A DNA stretch of 64,000 bases from JANQQJ01 sp046290575 (GTDB lineage Bacteria > Pseudomonadota > Alphaproteobacteria > SMXS01). The translations under genes and the position numbers were made by a program. The notes beneath the pieces are model-generated. The model worked only from the letters and a program-made list of their open reading frames with translations, ran no database searches and was not told the DNA's origin. Below are positions 35,551-44,687 of the stretch, one piece after another (positions within the stretch are counted from its first letter, which is position 1; each line of letters opens with the position of its first letter). The stretch lies in the NCBI GenBank assembly GCA_046290575.1, contig JBKAGX010000004.1, positions 124,001 to 188,000 on the forward strand, given 5' to 3'.

Positions 35551-36669
35551 GTGACACCGGACACCATCTACCTCGACTATAACGCTACAGCGCCAACACG
35601 GCCTGAGGCCAAAGCCGCCGTGGCTGAAACGCTGGATATGGGCGGCAATCCCTCATCGGTTCACAGTGCCGGGCGGAAAGCCCGAAACCTGCTGGAGAAG
35701 GCGCGCGCAACGGTGGCTGACGCGGTGGGCGCATCGCGCGAGAGCGTGGTGTTTACCAGCGGGGCAACCGAATCCAACCTAACCGCCTTGCAGGGGAGTA
35801 AGGCTACGCGGCTGATTGTCTGCGCCGTTGAGCACGAATCCATTCTCACGCCCACGGCGCACAGTGAACTGCCGGCGGATATAGTGCCGGTCAATAGCCA
35901 GGGCGTGATCGATTTGTCCGCCCTTGAACGCCTTCTCGCGAAAAACTCAGAAGGGGCGCTTGTCTCGCTCATGCTGGCCAATAATGAGACCGGTGTGATC
36001 CAGCCGGTCGCTGAAGCGGCCCGGCTGGCGCATCGCGCCGGCGCCCGTCTTCACTGCGATGCGGTGCAGGCGTTGGGCAAGATCCCCCTTGATATGAGTG
36101 ACTTGGGCGTCGACAGCCTGAGCCTATCGGCGCACAAGCTGGGCGGTCCCCAGGGTGTTGGTGCGCTTGTCGTAAGCAAACCTGAATTAACTGAGCCTCT
36201 CATGACGGGGGGCGGTCAGGAACGCAATCACCGGGCCGGTACAGAAAATACGGCAGGGATTGCCGGATTTGCCGCCGCTATCGAGGCCACTGCGCCGAAC
36301 TGGGAGACTATTGCCGGTTGGCGCGACAATTGGGAAGCGCGTGTTCAGGCTGTCGCGCCGGAGGCCGTTGTTTTTTCCCAAGGTGCGCCGCGCCTGCCGA
36401 ACACGAGCACCATTGCGATGCCAGGCGTGCCCGGCGACTCACAGGTCATGGCCATGGATCTGGAAGGTATTTGTATCAGCGCCGGCTCCGCCTGCTCTTC
36501 CGGCAAGGTAAAGACCTCCCACGTGCTGGATGCGCTGGGCGCCGGCGACCGGGCAGGCGAGGCTATCCGGGTCAGTCTGGGCTGGGACAGTCAGGAAAGC
36601 GACCTTGAAGGTCTGTTTAAGGCCTGGGTCGCCCTTTACACCCGCACACGGCATCGCAAAGCTGGATGA
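35551..36669 (+). CDS. Cysteine desulfurase, NifS-like (first copy)
   Basis: PLP-dependent class V enzyme of 372 residues that removes sulfur from cysteine. Visible are IYLDYNATAPTRPEAKAAV at the N-terminus, VVFTSGATESNLTAL near 65, the PLP lysine in SLSAHKLGGPQGVGALVV near 200, and the persulfide cysteine in ISAGSACSSGKVKTSHVL near 315. It differs from the next gene, which is IscS-like. The start is GTG with a weak site; its stop overlaps the iscS start as ATGA. Two desulfurases in tandem may serve different acceptors. Confidence 0.9.
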   Translation: MTPDTIYLDYNATAPTRPEAKAAVAETLDMGGNPSSVHSAGRKARNLLEKARATVADAVGASRESVVFTSGATESNLTALQGSKATRLIVCAVEHESILTPTAHSELPADIVPVNSQGVIDLSALERLLAKNSEGALVSLMLANNETGVIQPVAEAARLAHRAGARLHCDAVQALGKIPLDMSDLGVDSLSLSAHKLGGPQGVGALVVSKPELTEPLMTGGGQERNHRAGTENTAGIAGFAAAIEATAPNWETIAGWRDNWEARVQAVAPEAVVFSQGAPRLPNTSTIAMPGVPGDSQVMAMDLEGICISAGSACSSGKVKTSHVLDALGAGDRAGEAIRVSLGWDSQESDLEGLFKAWVALYTRTRHRKAG

Positions 36670-37835
36670 TGAGCGGCACGAACATCAAATTGCCGATCTA
36701 TATGGACTATCAGGCGACCACACCCCTCGACCGTCGGGTGCTGGACGCCATGATGCCCTTCCTGACGGAGAAGTTCGGCAACCCGCACTCGACGACCCAT
36801 AAGTTCGGCTGGGAGGCGATGGATGCGATTGATCTCGCGCGCGGTCAGATCGCCGGTCTGATCGGGGCAGATGCGTCTGAAATCGTTTTCACCTCGGGTG
36901 CCACGGAAGCCAACAATCTGGCGATCAAGGGAATAGGGCGGGCCTACAGAAAGCACCGCACCCACATCATCACGGCCGTCACTGAGCATAAATGCGTGCT
37001 TGAATCGGCAGCCGCCATGGAGCGGGAGGGGATGCGGATCACCTATCTGCCTGTCGATGGCGATGGGCTGATCGATTTGCACAGGCTGGAAGCGGCCATA
37101 ACAGATGACACCCTGCTGGTCTCTGTGATGGCCGTAAATAATGAAATTGGCGTGATTCAGCCGCTTGCCGGGATCGGCGCCTTATGCCGCGAGAAACGCG
37201 TGTTCTTCCATACGGATGCGGCACAGGCCGTTGGTAAGATCCCGTTGGATGTGGCCGCGATGAACATCGACCTGATGAGTATCTCCGGTCACAAAGTCTA
37301 TGGGCCCAAGGGCATCGGCGCCCTCTACATACGAAAGCAATCTAGGCTAGCGCCCGACCCGTTGATGAGTGGGGGCGGGCAAGAAGGCGGCCTTCGGTCG
37401 GGCACGCTGGCCCCGGCGCTCTGTGTCGGGTTGGGGCAGGCTTGCACCATCGCATCGGAGGAGATGGAGGGGGAAGCCGAGCGCCTTGAGCGTCAATTCG
37501 GAACTCTTGTCACGGGTATTGAAGAGGGCCTTCCCGGCGTGGTCTTGAACGGACATCGCGAGCACCGCATTCCCGGCAACATCAATCTCAGTTTTCCCGG
37601 GGTGCGCAGCGACAGGCTGATCACAAGCCTGCGCGATCTGGCTGTTTCGTCCAGCGCGGCCTGTGCATCGGCCTCGGCTGAACCATCTTATGTGTTGCAG
37701 GCGCTGGGCGTAGATGAGCTATTGGCCGAGGCCTCGATCCGGTTTGGGATCGGACGCTTTACCACCGATGCGGAAATTGATTATGCCGTCGAGAGCGTCA
37801 TCAGAAATGTCACCAACCTCAAAGAGGCTGCTTAA
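36666..37835 (+). CDS. iscS: Cysteine desulfurase IscS
   Basis: PLP-dependent desulfurase of 389 residues providing sulfur for Fe-S clusters and tRNA thiolation. The IscS signatures are YMDYQATTPLDRRVLDAM, FTSGATEANNLAIKG, TAVTEHKCVLE, the PLP lysine in SISGHKVYGPKGIGALYI near 208, and the catalytic Cys near 333 in SSAACASASAEPSYVL. RFGIGRFTTDAEIDYAV closes the protein. It is coupled to the previous desulfurase and abuts the ferredoxin gene. No iscU, iscA, hscBA or suf scaffold gene lies nearby. Confidence 0.95.
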   Translation: MMSGTNIKLPIYMDYQATTPLDRRVLDAMMPFLTEKFGNPHSTTHKFGWEAMDAIDLARGQIAGLIGADASEIVFTSGATEANNLAIKGIGRAYRKHRTHIITAVTEHKCVLESAAAMEREGMRITYLPVDGDGLIDLHRLEAAITDDTLLVSVMAVNNEIGVIQPLAGIGALCREKRVFFHTDAAQAVGKIPLDVAAMNIDLMSISGHKVYGPKGIGALYIRKQSRLAPDPLMSGGGQEGGLRSGTLAPALCVGLGQACTIASEEMEGEAERLERQFGTLVTGIEEGLPGVVLNGHREHRIPGNINLSFPGVRSDRLITSLRDLAVSSSAACASASAEPSYVLQALGVDELLAEASIRFGIGRFTTDAEIDYAVESVIRNVTNLKEAA

Positions 37836-38171
37836 GTGCCGAAGATCGTATTTGTAAGTCCGGACGGAAAGAACGCGCAGGAGTATGAGGCGCCCGCCGG
37901 CGACTCCATTCTGACCATCGCGCATGCCAACAATATTGATATGGAAGGCGCCTGCGAGGGCTCCATGGCGTGTTCTACCTGTCACGTGATTGTCGACGAG
38001 GCCTATTACAATCGTTTACCTGAACCGACCATTGAGGAAGAGGACATGCTCGACCTGGCCGAAGGGTTGAGACTGACGTCGCGGCTGGGCTGCCAGCTGA
38101 TTTTAACCGATGATCTGGATGGCCTGATCGTCAAGCTCCCGTCGAGTACCACGAATATGATGGGGCTCTAG
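37836..38171 (+). CDS. fdx: 2Fe-2S ferredoxin, adrenodoxin type
   Basis: 111-residue electron carrier with four cysteine ligands in the vertebrate/ISC-type spacing: CEGSMACSTCHVIVDE (C-x5-C-x2-C) near residues 38-47, then Cys near 85 in SRLGCQLIL. Such ferredoxins donate electrons for Fe-S cluster assembly. The start is a GTG directly after the iscS stop. The TfoX-like gene follows 2 bases after its stop. Confidence 0.95.
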   Translation: MPKIVFVSPDGKNAQEYEAPAGDSILTIAHANNIDMEGACEGSMACSTCHVIVDEAYYNRLPEPTIEEEDMLDLAEGLRLTSRLGCQLILTDDLDGLIVKLPSSTTNMMGL

Positions 38172-38173
38172 TC

Positions 38174-38542
38174 TTGGCGGTCAGCGCCGAATACAAAGCC
38201 TTCATCAATGAAATGCTGGAGCCAATCGGCGGTGTTTCCATTCGCGGCATGTTTGGCGGCGGCGGCGTTTTTTGCCAGGGCGTTATGTTCGGACTGATAG
38301 CCGACGAACGCCTCTATTTCAAAGTAGATGACGGGCTGCAGACGGAACTGGAAGCCGAAGGCAGTGAGCCATTTACCTATGAAGCGAAGGGGGGCAAGCG
38401 CGGCGTGATGTCCTATTACGAAGCGCCAGAGCGCTGTTACGACGATCAGGATGACATGCTGGACTGGGCGCGCAAGGCACTGGAAGCGGCTTTTCGCGAG
38501 GACGCGAAGAAACCCAAGAGCAAACAGAAACGAACGGGATAG
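38174..38542 (+). CDS. TfoX N-terminal-domain protein
   Basis: 122-residue protein consisting only of the TfoX/Sxy N-terminal domain: EMLEPIGGVSIRGMFGGGGV, then GLIADERLYFKVDDG and the YEAPERCYDDQDDMLDWARK stretch. The helical C-terminal domain of competence regulators is missing, as in many non-competent bacteria, so no role in competence should be assumed. The start codon is TTG, two bases after the ferredoxin stop. The tail EDAKKPKSKQKRTG is basic. It converges with rhlE, with a 12-base gap. Confidence 0.82.
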   Translation: MAVSAEYKAFINEMLEPIGGVSIRGMFGGGGVFCQGVMFGLIADERLYFKVDDGLQTELEAEGSEPFTYEAKGGKRGVMSYYEAPERCYDDQDDMLDWARKALEAAFREDAKKPKSKQKRTG

Positions 38543-38554
38543 GCGCCCAAGCTG

Positions 38555-40021
38555 CTAGGCGGCTTCGGGCGTCTTCTTGCGGCGCGATTTCTTCTTGGGC
38601 GCCTTTTCTGCCACCGACTGCATCATGAAGGCGGGAACATGGTCACCCATACCGACGACGGGTTCGTTGTCGTCATGGCTCCGTCGGGACTTGCGCTCTC
38701 GCGGCTGGCGCCTGTTCTCTTCAGGCTTGGCCTCTTCAGGTTGCTGCTTGCTGTCTTGAGCCTTGGCCTTTGGTTTGTCGCCAGCATCATCTTTTCTTGA
38801 CGAGTCAGCCTTGCGGCGCCGTCTTTTTGGCGGGCGGTCATCGCTTTCAGCCCGTGGGCTGTCGTCTGGCTTTGAAGCGGGCTTGGAGGAGGGCGTTTCG
38901 CTCTCCATTGGATCGATTTTCTTACCGATCAGATCATGGACGTTCTTCAGCCATTTATCATCGGCCGGCGTCGTGAGCGTAAAGGCGCGCCCCGAGAGCC
39001 CCGCGCGGCCGGTGCGGCCGATCCGGTGAATGTAGTCCTCTGCGTGCGACGGCACATCGAAATTGAACACATGCGACACAGCGGGAATGTCCAGGCCGCG
39101 GGCAGCGACGTCGCTGGCAATCAGCAATCGGACGCTGCCGTCCTTGAAGCTCGCCAGCACATCCGTGCGAACCGACTGGTCCAGATCGCCATGCAACGCC
39201 GCGGCACTGAAACCATGCTTTTTCAGGGACCTGAACAGCACGTCCACATCGCGTTTGCGATTGCAGAAGATAATGGCGTTCTTGACGTCTTCTTTTTCGA
39301 TAATCTCGCGCAGCTTGTCGCGCTTGGCGCGGGCTTCCGAGGTCTTCATGGTACAGAGAAACTGCGCCACGTTATCCGCCGTAGATGCGGGCGAAGCGAC
39401 TTCAATGAGTTTCGGGTCCTTGAGGAACTGATCGGCCAGCCGCTTGATTTCTTTTGGCATGGTCGCAGAGAAAAACAGTGTCTGGTGTTTCTGCGGCATC
39501 AGCGAACAGATGCGTTCGACGTCGGGAATAAAGCCCATATCGAGCATCCGGTCGGCTTCGTCGCAGACCAGGATATCGACGCCGGACAGCATCAGCTTGC
39601 CGCGTTCAAAGTGATCGAGCAGCCGGCCCGGTGTGGCAATCAGCACGTCAACCCCACGGTCGAGTTTCTTGACCTGATCGTCGAAGCTGACCCCGCCGAT
39701 CAGCAGCGCCATGTTCAGCTTGTGATATTTACCATAGATTTCAAAGTTCTCGGCAACCTGGGCGGCAAGTTCGCGCGTCGGTTCCAGGATCAGCGACCGG
39801 GGCATCCGCGCGCGGGCGCGGCCCTGGGCCAGAATGTCGATCATCGGCAGCGTAAAACTAGCAGTCTTGCCCGTCCCGGTCTGGGCAATGCCCATAATAT
39901 CCTTGCCCATCAGGACAGAGGGGATGGCTTGTGCTTGAATCGGTGTCGGAGTCGTGTAGCCGGCTTCGTTGACGGCTCGCATGGTTTCGGGCGCGAGGCC
40001 CAGAAACTCGAAATCGCTCAT
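38555..40021 (-). CDS. rhlE: DEAD-box RNA helicase RhlE
   Basis: ATP-dependent RNA helicase in ribosome and RNA metabolism. The 488 residues contain Q motif TTPTPIQAQAIP, AQTGTGKTASFTLP, PTRELAAQ, TPGRLLDHF, DEADRMLDMGF, SATMPKE, and HRIGRTGRAGLSG. The last 110 residues are a charged, Arg/Lys/Ser-rich tail (RRRRKADSSRKDDAGDK), typical of RhlE and probably RNA-binding. The start is MSDFEFLGL; the frame stays open 13 codons further. Its promoter lies just after parE. Confidence 0.93.
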   Translation of the reverse strand: MSDFEFLGLAPETMRAVNEAGYTTPTPIQAQAIPSVLMGKDIMGIAQTGTGKTASFTLPMIDILAQGRARARMPRSLILEPTRELAAQVAENFEIYGKYHKLNMALLIGGVSFDDQVKKLDRGVDVLIATPGRLLDHFERGKLMLSGVDILVCDEADRMLDMGFIPDVERICSLMPQKHQTLFFSATMPKEIKRLADQFLKDPKLIEVASPASTADNVAQFLCTMKTSEARAKRDKLREIIEKEDVKNAIIFCNRKRDVDVLFRSLKKHGFSAAALHGDLDQSVRTDVLASFKDGSVRLLIASDVAARGLDIPAVSHVFNFDVPSHAEDYIHRIGRTGRAGLSGRAFTLTTPADDKWLKNVHDLIGKKIDPMESETPSSKPASKPDDSPRAESDDRPPKRRRRKADSSRKDDAGDKPKAKAQDSKQQPEEAKPEENRRQPRERKSRRSHDDNEPVVGMGDHVPAFMMQSVAEKAPKKKSRRKKTPEAA

Positions 40022-40102
40022 ATGGCTGCCTGTGGTTGACAATCTACGCAGCGCGCGCACCCGTCAACGATGTTGTCTGAATGAATGTTTATCACGCGCT
40101 GC

Positions 40103-40130
40103 AACATAGGTTTTTTCAGGGTCAAGTCAA
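40103..40130 (-). promoter_or_regulatory. Sigma-70-type promoter for rhlE
   Basis: On the minus strand TTGACT and TATGTT are 16 bases apart, predicting a leader of about 75 bases before rhlE. A second possible pair (TTGACG...GATTGT) lies closer to the start. The parE stop is only 10 bases from the -35 box. Confidence 0.45.
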
Positions 40131-40139
40131 CATGCACAC

Positions 40140-42137
40140 CTAAATGTCAAGCGCGCCGACTGTGGGCGCGTGCTGCTGGATGTACTCAAACCGGAGTTCA
40201 GGCTTGCGGCCCATCAGGCGCTCTACGAGATCTGAGGTCTCCTCCCGCTCCACAAACCCATCAGGAATCCGCACATTGAGTAGTGTTCGGGTCTTGGGGT
40301 CCATCGTGGTGGTTTTCAGTTGATCCGGGCGCATTTCACCCAGGCCTTTGAAACGTCCGACTTCCACCTTGTCGCTGCCGCCGAACTCTTCTTCCAGCAA
40401 CCGATCCTTCTCGGCGTCGTCCTGTGCGTAGAAACTCTTGCCCTTGAGCGAGAGGCGGTAGAGCGGTGGTTGCGCCAGAAAAAGGTGTCCATCGTGGATG
40501 AGCTGCGGCATTGCCCGGAAGAAGAACGTCATCAACAAGGTCGCGATGTGGGCGCCATCGACATCGGCATCGGTCATGATCACGACCCGTTCGTAGCGTA
40601 GATCGCTCTCATGATAGGCGTCGCCCATGCCGCAGCCCAGAGCCTGTACAAGGTCTTTAAGCTCCTGATTGGCGGACAGCCGGTCCTGGGCCGCGCTGGC
40701 GACATTCAGGATTTTGCCCCGCAGCGGGAGGACGGCCTGCGTTGCTCTGTCGCGCGCCTGCTTGGCGGACCCACCGGCTGAATCGCCTTCAACAAGATAG
40801 ATCTCCGTGCCGGCAGTGCCGGCTTTCGAACAATCCGCCAGCTTGCCGGGCAGGCGCAGCTTGCGCGTCGCCGTCTTCCGGCTGATCTCTTTTTCCTGCT
40901 TCCGGCGCAGGCGCTCTTCAGCGCGAAGAACGGCATAGGCGAGGAGAGCATCCGCAACATCCGGCGCGCCGGATAGCCAGTGATCAAAATGGTCCCGCAG
41001 CGCGGCGTCGACCAGCTTGGTGGCGCTGGCGCTGGACAGTTTCTCCTTGGTCTGGCCCTGAAACTGAGGGTCCGGGATAAACACCGACAATATGGCCGTA
41101 ATTTCGCCCAGCACATCGTCTGCCGTGATCTGCGACGCACGACGGTTGTTCGTCAGCTCACCATAGGCTTTCAACCCCTTCACCAGGGCTGCGCGCATCC
41201 CCGCTTCATGGGTGCCGCCTTCAGGCGTCGGAACGGTATTGCAGTACGAATGCACAAAGCCATCGCGATCCGTTGGCCAGGCAATGGCCCATTCGACCCG
41301 GCTGCCGCCACCGTTCATATCACTCTGGCCGGCAAAGGGGGCGGGCGTCACCGTCTTGGATCCCTCCGTTTCCTGATTAAGAAAGTCCAGCAAACCATTG
41401 GGAAAATGAAAACTATCGCTTTCGGGAATGTCGCCGCCGACCTTCAGTAATACGGGGTCGCATGCCCAGCGGATTTCTACGCCTGAGAACAGATAGGCCT
41501 TCGACCGCGCCATCCTGTAAAGCCGTGCGGGTTTGAACGCTGCCTCCTCGCCGAAAATTTCAGGGTCTGGCAGAAAGGACACCGTCGTGCCCCGGCGGTT
41601 CGGGGTGGATCCCGTGTTTTTCAGCTGCGACGTGGGGAGACCGCGCGCAAACGTTTGCTTGAAGAGCTGTTTGTCACGCGCGACTTCAACATCCAGCCAG
41701 CAGGCCAATGCATTGACCACGGAAATGCCAACACCGTGCAGACCGCCGGACGTCTGGTAGGCCTTGCCGGAGAACTTTCCACCCGAGTGCAGGGTGGTGA
41801 AAATCACCTCTAAAGCGGACTTCTTTTTGAATTTGGGGTGCGCATCGACCGGAATGCCGCGCCCATTGTCACGAATGGTCAGGCTGCCGTCGGCGTTGAG
41901 CGACATTTCGATTCGGTTCGCGTGTCCGGCGACGGCTTCATCCATGGCATTATCGAGGACTTCCGCTGCCAGGTGATGCAACGCTTTCTCATCTGTACCG
42001 CCGATATACATGCCCGGGCGACGGCGCACCGGCTCCAGTCCTTCAAGGACCTCAATGTCCTTTGCGGAATAGTCATCGCTCGCGGTTTCCGCGGCAAAAA
42101 GGTCGTTGTCGTCAGCCGTAGCGGCTTTGCGCGGCAT
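40140..42137 (-). CDS. parE: DNA topoisomerase IV subunit B
   Basis: ATPase subunit of topoisomerase IV, which decatenates daughter chromosomes. The 665 residues show the GHKL ATPase (LEPVRRRPGMYIGGTDEKAL near 34, EVLDNAMDEAV, DNGRGIPVDAHP), the Toprim motif EIYLVEGDSAGGSAKQARDR near 445, MTDADVDGAHIATLLMTFFF, and a C-terminal ERLMGRKPELRFEYIQQHA. Together these support ParE rather than GyrB. Confidence 0.95.
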   Translation of the reverse strand: MPRKAATADDNDLFAAETASDDYSAKDIEVLEGLEPVRRRPGMYIGGTDEKALHHLAAEVLDNAMDEAVAGHANRIEMSLNADGSLTIRDNGRGIPVDAHPKFKKKSALEVIFTTLHSGGKFSGKAYQTSGGLHGVGISVVNALACWLDVEVARDKQLFKQTFARGLPTSQLKNTGSTPNRRGTTVSFLPDPEIFGEEAAFKPARLYRMARSKAYLFSGVEIRWACDPVLLKVGGDIPESDSFHFPNGLLDFLNQETEGSKTVTPAPFAGQSDMNGGGSRVEWAIAWPTDRDGFVHSYCNTVPTPEGGTHEAGMRAALVKGLKAYGELTNNRRASQITADDVLGEITAILSVFIPDPQFQGQTKEKLSSASATKLVDAALRDHFDHWLSGAPDVADALLAYAVLRAEERLRRKQEKEISRKTATRKLRLPGKLADCSKAGTAGTEIYLVEGDSAGGSAKQARDRATQAVLPLRGKILNVASAAQDRLSANQELKDLVQALGCGMGDAYHESDLRYERVVIMTDADVDGAHIATLLMTFFFRAMPQLIHDGHLFLAQPPLYRLSLKGKSFYAQDDAEKDRLLEEEFGGSDKVEVGRFKGLGEMRPDQLKTTTMDPKTRTLLNVRIPDGFVEREETSDLVERLMGRKPELRFEYIQQHAPTVGALDI

Positions 42138-42224
42138 GAAATACCCGAATCAACAAAAGGAACAGACTTCGCGGACTATACTGTAGGGCGCGGGCCCACG
42201 ACACCTATATGTAGCGGTCTGTTT

Positions 42225-42689
42225 CTAATTTGTTCCGGTCAGCGCGCGGTGATCCCGTTCAAGGTTACGGTAGGCTTGCAGCAATCTGTCATAGCGTTCT
42301 TGCAGCGCGTCATGTTCGTCGCGCGTGGGCCGTTCCAGCAGCTCTTCAGGGATCCCCTTGGCGTCGGCCAGGTTTCGGATGATCTCGCCCGAGGTTTCCT
42401 GTTGCTCAGTGGCCTGGGCGGCAAAGCCCCGTTGTTGGCTGATGACCTGCTGATAGGCGACATTCTGTTGCTGGGCAGCTTCCGCACATGTTCGGCTCTG
42501 AGAGATCAGGCGTCGCTGCAGGCGATCGTTTTCGCGCTTCAGTCGCCGGTAGTCGCTGTGGATTGAACCGAAGTGGTGATCGCAATAGCGGTCACTGCGA
42601 TAGCCATAGCCGTAGTAATCATCAGCCTGGGCAGGGAATGTGACCAGCAGAATGAAGGCGCCCGTTAAGACGCTTGCTGTTAGACGCAT
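42225..42689 (-). CDS. Periplasmic coiled-coil protein, hypothetical
   Basis: Predicted secreted protein of 154 residues; no known family recognised. A signal peptide (MRLTASVLTGAFILLVTFPA, cleaved after AQA) is followed by a Tyr/Gly-rich patch (DDYYGYGYRSDRY) with one Cys, then long helices rich in Glu, Gln and Arg (RRLKRENDRLQRRLISQSRT and the C-terminal RYDRLLQAYRNLERDHRALT) that should form a coiled coil. The start has GGAGGCCCACC directly upstream. It lies between glnA and parE on the same strand, behind the glnA terminator, so it probably has its own promoter. Confidence 0.72.
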   Translation of the reverse strand: MRLTASVLTGAFILLVTFPAQADDYYGYGYRSDRYCDHHFGSIHSDYRRLKRENDRLQRRLISQSRTCAEAAQQQNVAYQQVISQQRGFAAQATEQQETSGEIIRNLADAKGIPEELLERPTRDEHDALQERYDRLLQAYRNLERDHRALTGTN

Positions 42690-42772
42690 GGTGGGCCTCC
42701 AGGTCCAAAACTGCCTTATTCTACCTCTGAAGCTGGTGTGAGGGCGAGGGGCTTGCAACGGGCCAGGGCCAA

Positions 42773-42805
42773 ACGAAAAGAGCCCCGGCAAATGCCGGGG
42801 CTCTG
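42773..42805 (-). terminator. Rho-independent terminator after glnA
   Basis: On the minus strand GAGCCCCGGC-ATTT-GCCGGGGCTC is a perfect 10-bp stem with a 4-base loop, followed by TTTTCGTTT. It ends the glnB-glnA transcript 24 bases past the glnA stop. Confidence 0.93.
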
Positions 42806-42827
42806 ATCAGGTCGATGGCACGTTCGC

Positions 42828-44237
42828 TTACGAACTGTAGTACATCGCGTATTCAATCGGATGCGGCGCCGTTTCGAAATTGACCACTTCCTCCATTTTC
42901 AGGTCCAGATAACCGTCGATCTGGCTGTCATTGAACACGCCGCCGGCCTTCAGGAAATCCCGGTCAGCGTCGAGTGCGTCGCAGGCTTCACGCAGGCTGG
43001 CGCAAACCGTCGGCACACCTTCCAGCTCTTCGGGCGGCAGATCGTAAAGATCCTTGTCCATCGGATCGCCCGGATGGATCTTGTTCTGAATGCCGTCAAG
43101 ACCAGCCATCAGCATCGCTGTGAAGGCAAGGTACGGGTTCGAAACCGCGTCCGGGAAACGAACCTCGACGCGTTTACCCTTGGGGTTCGGCGCATAAGGG
43201 ATACGGCAGGAGGCTGAGCGGTTGCGCGCGGAATAGGCGAGCAGCACAGGCGCCTCGAAGCCGGGGACCAAACGCTTGTAGCTGTTGGTCGAGGAGTTGG
43301 TGAAGGCGTTGATCGCCTTGGCGTGCTTGATGATGCCGCCGATGTAGTACAGGCAGTCATCAGACAGGTCAGCATAACCGTTCCCGGCGAACAGCGAATT
43401 GCCGTCTTTCCAGATCGACTGGTGAACGTGCATGCCGGTGCCGTTGTCTTCGGCGACAGGCTTCGGCATGAAAGTTGCTGTCTTCCCATACGCATGAGCG
43501 ACGTTGTGCACGCAGTACTTATAGATCTGCACCTTGTCGGCGATACGGACCAGCGAGTCGAACTTCATACCCAGCTCATGCTGGGAGGCCGCCACTTCGT
43601 GGTGATGCTTTTCGACTTCAATGCCCATGTCTTTCATGGTGCTAAGCATTTCCGAACGAAGATCAGCACCGGAATCAACGGGACCGACCGGAAAATACCC
43701 GCCCTTGATCTTCGGACGGTGACCCAGATTGCCGCCTTCCATCTCTGCGCCGGCATTGTACGGCCCTTCAACATCGTCGAATTCGAACATGGCACGGTTG
43801 TAGCTGACGTCGAATTTGACATCGTCGAAGACGAAAAACTCGGGCTCGGGGCCAAAATAGGCCTGATCCCCGACGCCGAGTGAATTCAGATAGGCAATAC
43901 CGGCCTTGGCGGTCGTCCGCGGATCACGTTCATAGGGCTCACCGGTTGTGGGCTCCAGAATGTCGCAGACGATAATCATCTGGTTTTGCGCCGAGAACGG
44001 ATCCATGACGACGGATTCCAGATCAGGCATCAGCGTCATGTCGGACTCATTAATCGCTTTCCAGCCGGAAATTGACGAGCCGTCGAACATGACGCCATCT
44101 TCGAACATGTCCTCGTCCACTGCATCCACATGCATCGCGACATGTTGCCACTTACCGCGTGGATCGGTGAACCGGAGGTCCACATATTCCACGTCGTTCT
44201 CTTTGATTGTTTTGAGGACGTCGTTCACGTCGGTCAT
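42828..44237 (-). CDS. glnA: Glutamine synthetase, type I
   Basis: Makes glutamine from glutamate, ammonia and ATP; dodecameric cytoplasmic enzyme. The 469 residues have FTDPRGKWQHVAMHVD near 20, MFDGSSISGWKAINESDM near 50, the metal/ATP region NGTGMHVHQSIWKDG near 265, the KRLVPGFEAPVLLAYSARNR loop near 328, and the adenylylation tyrosine in DKDLYDLPPEELEG near 398, so it is probably under GlnE/PII control. The ATG follows GGAAAAGAGGAAAG. It is second in the glnB-glnA operon. Confidence 0.97.
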   Translation of the reverse strand: MTDVNDVLKTIKENDVEYVDLRFTDPRGKWQHVAMHVDAVDEDMFEDGVMFDGSSISGWKAINESDMTLMPDLESVVMDPFSAQNQMIIVCDILEPTTGEPYERDPRTTAKAGIAYLNSLGVGDQAYFGPEPEFFVFDDVKFDVSYNRAMFEFDDVEGPYNAGAEMEGGNLGHRPKIKGGYFPVGPVDSGADLRSEMLSTMKDMGIEVEKHHHEVAASQHELGMKFDSLVRIADKVQIYKYCVHNVAHAYGKTATFMPKPVAEDNGTGMHVHQSIWKDGNSLFAGNGYADLSDDCLYYIGGIIKHAKAINAFTNSSTNSYKRLVPGFEAPVLLAYSARNRSASCRIPYAPNPKGKRVEVRFPDAVSNPYLAFTAMLMAGLDGIQNKIHPGDPMDKDLYDLPPEELEGVPTVCASLREACDALDADRDFLKAGGVFNDSQIDGYLDLKMEEVVNFETAPHPIEYAMYYSS

Positions 44238-44298
44238 AGGTCTTTCCTCTTTTCCTTGCAGACTTTGTTGGTGGGGTTTCTGTATTGGGCGAGGCGGC

Positions 44299-44637
44299 TT
44301 AGACGGCGTCTGTACCAGTTTCGCCGGTGCGGATGCGGATAGCCTCTTCGATCGAATAGACAAAGATTTTGCCATCGCCGATGCGGCCGGTCTGGGCCGC
44401 CTGCTGGATGGCTTCCAGGGCGCGTTCGACCAGACCGTCGTCCAGCACCACTTCAATCTTCACCTTGGGCAGGAAGTCAACCACGTACTCCGCCCCCCGA
44501 TAGAGCTCCGTATGGCCCTTCTGGCGGCCGAAGCCCTTGGCTTCGGTGACCGTGATTCCGCTCAGGCCGACTTCATGCAACGCTTCCTTCACTTCGTCCA
44601 ATTTGAACGGCTTGATGATAGCTTCAATTTTCTTCAT
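44299..44637 (-). CDS. glnB: Nitrogen regulatory protein P-II
   Basis: Trimeric signalling protein that reports glutamine and 2-oxoglutarate levels. The 112 residues are close to canonical GlnB, with the uridylylation tyrosine Tyr51 in the T-loop QKGHTELYRGAEYVVDFLPK, and the C-terminal ATP-binding GRIGDGKIFVYSIEEAIRIR. It precedes glnA by 61 bases and is driven by a sigma-54-type promoter, so it should rise on nitrogen limitation. Confidence 0.97.
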   Translation of the reverse strand: MKKIEAIIKPFKLDEVKEALHEVGLSGITVTEAKGFGRQKGHTELYRGAEYVVDFLPKVKIEVVLDDGLVERALEAIQQAAQTGRIGDGKIFVYSIEEAIRIRTGETGTDAV

Positions 44638-44687
44638 TTTGTTTCGTCCTGCCCCAAAAGCTTTGGTGATGTCCGTACCAGCCTACA

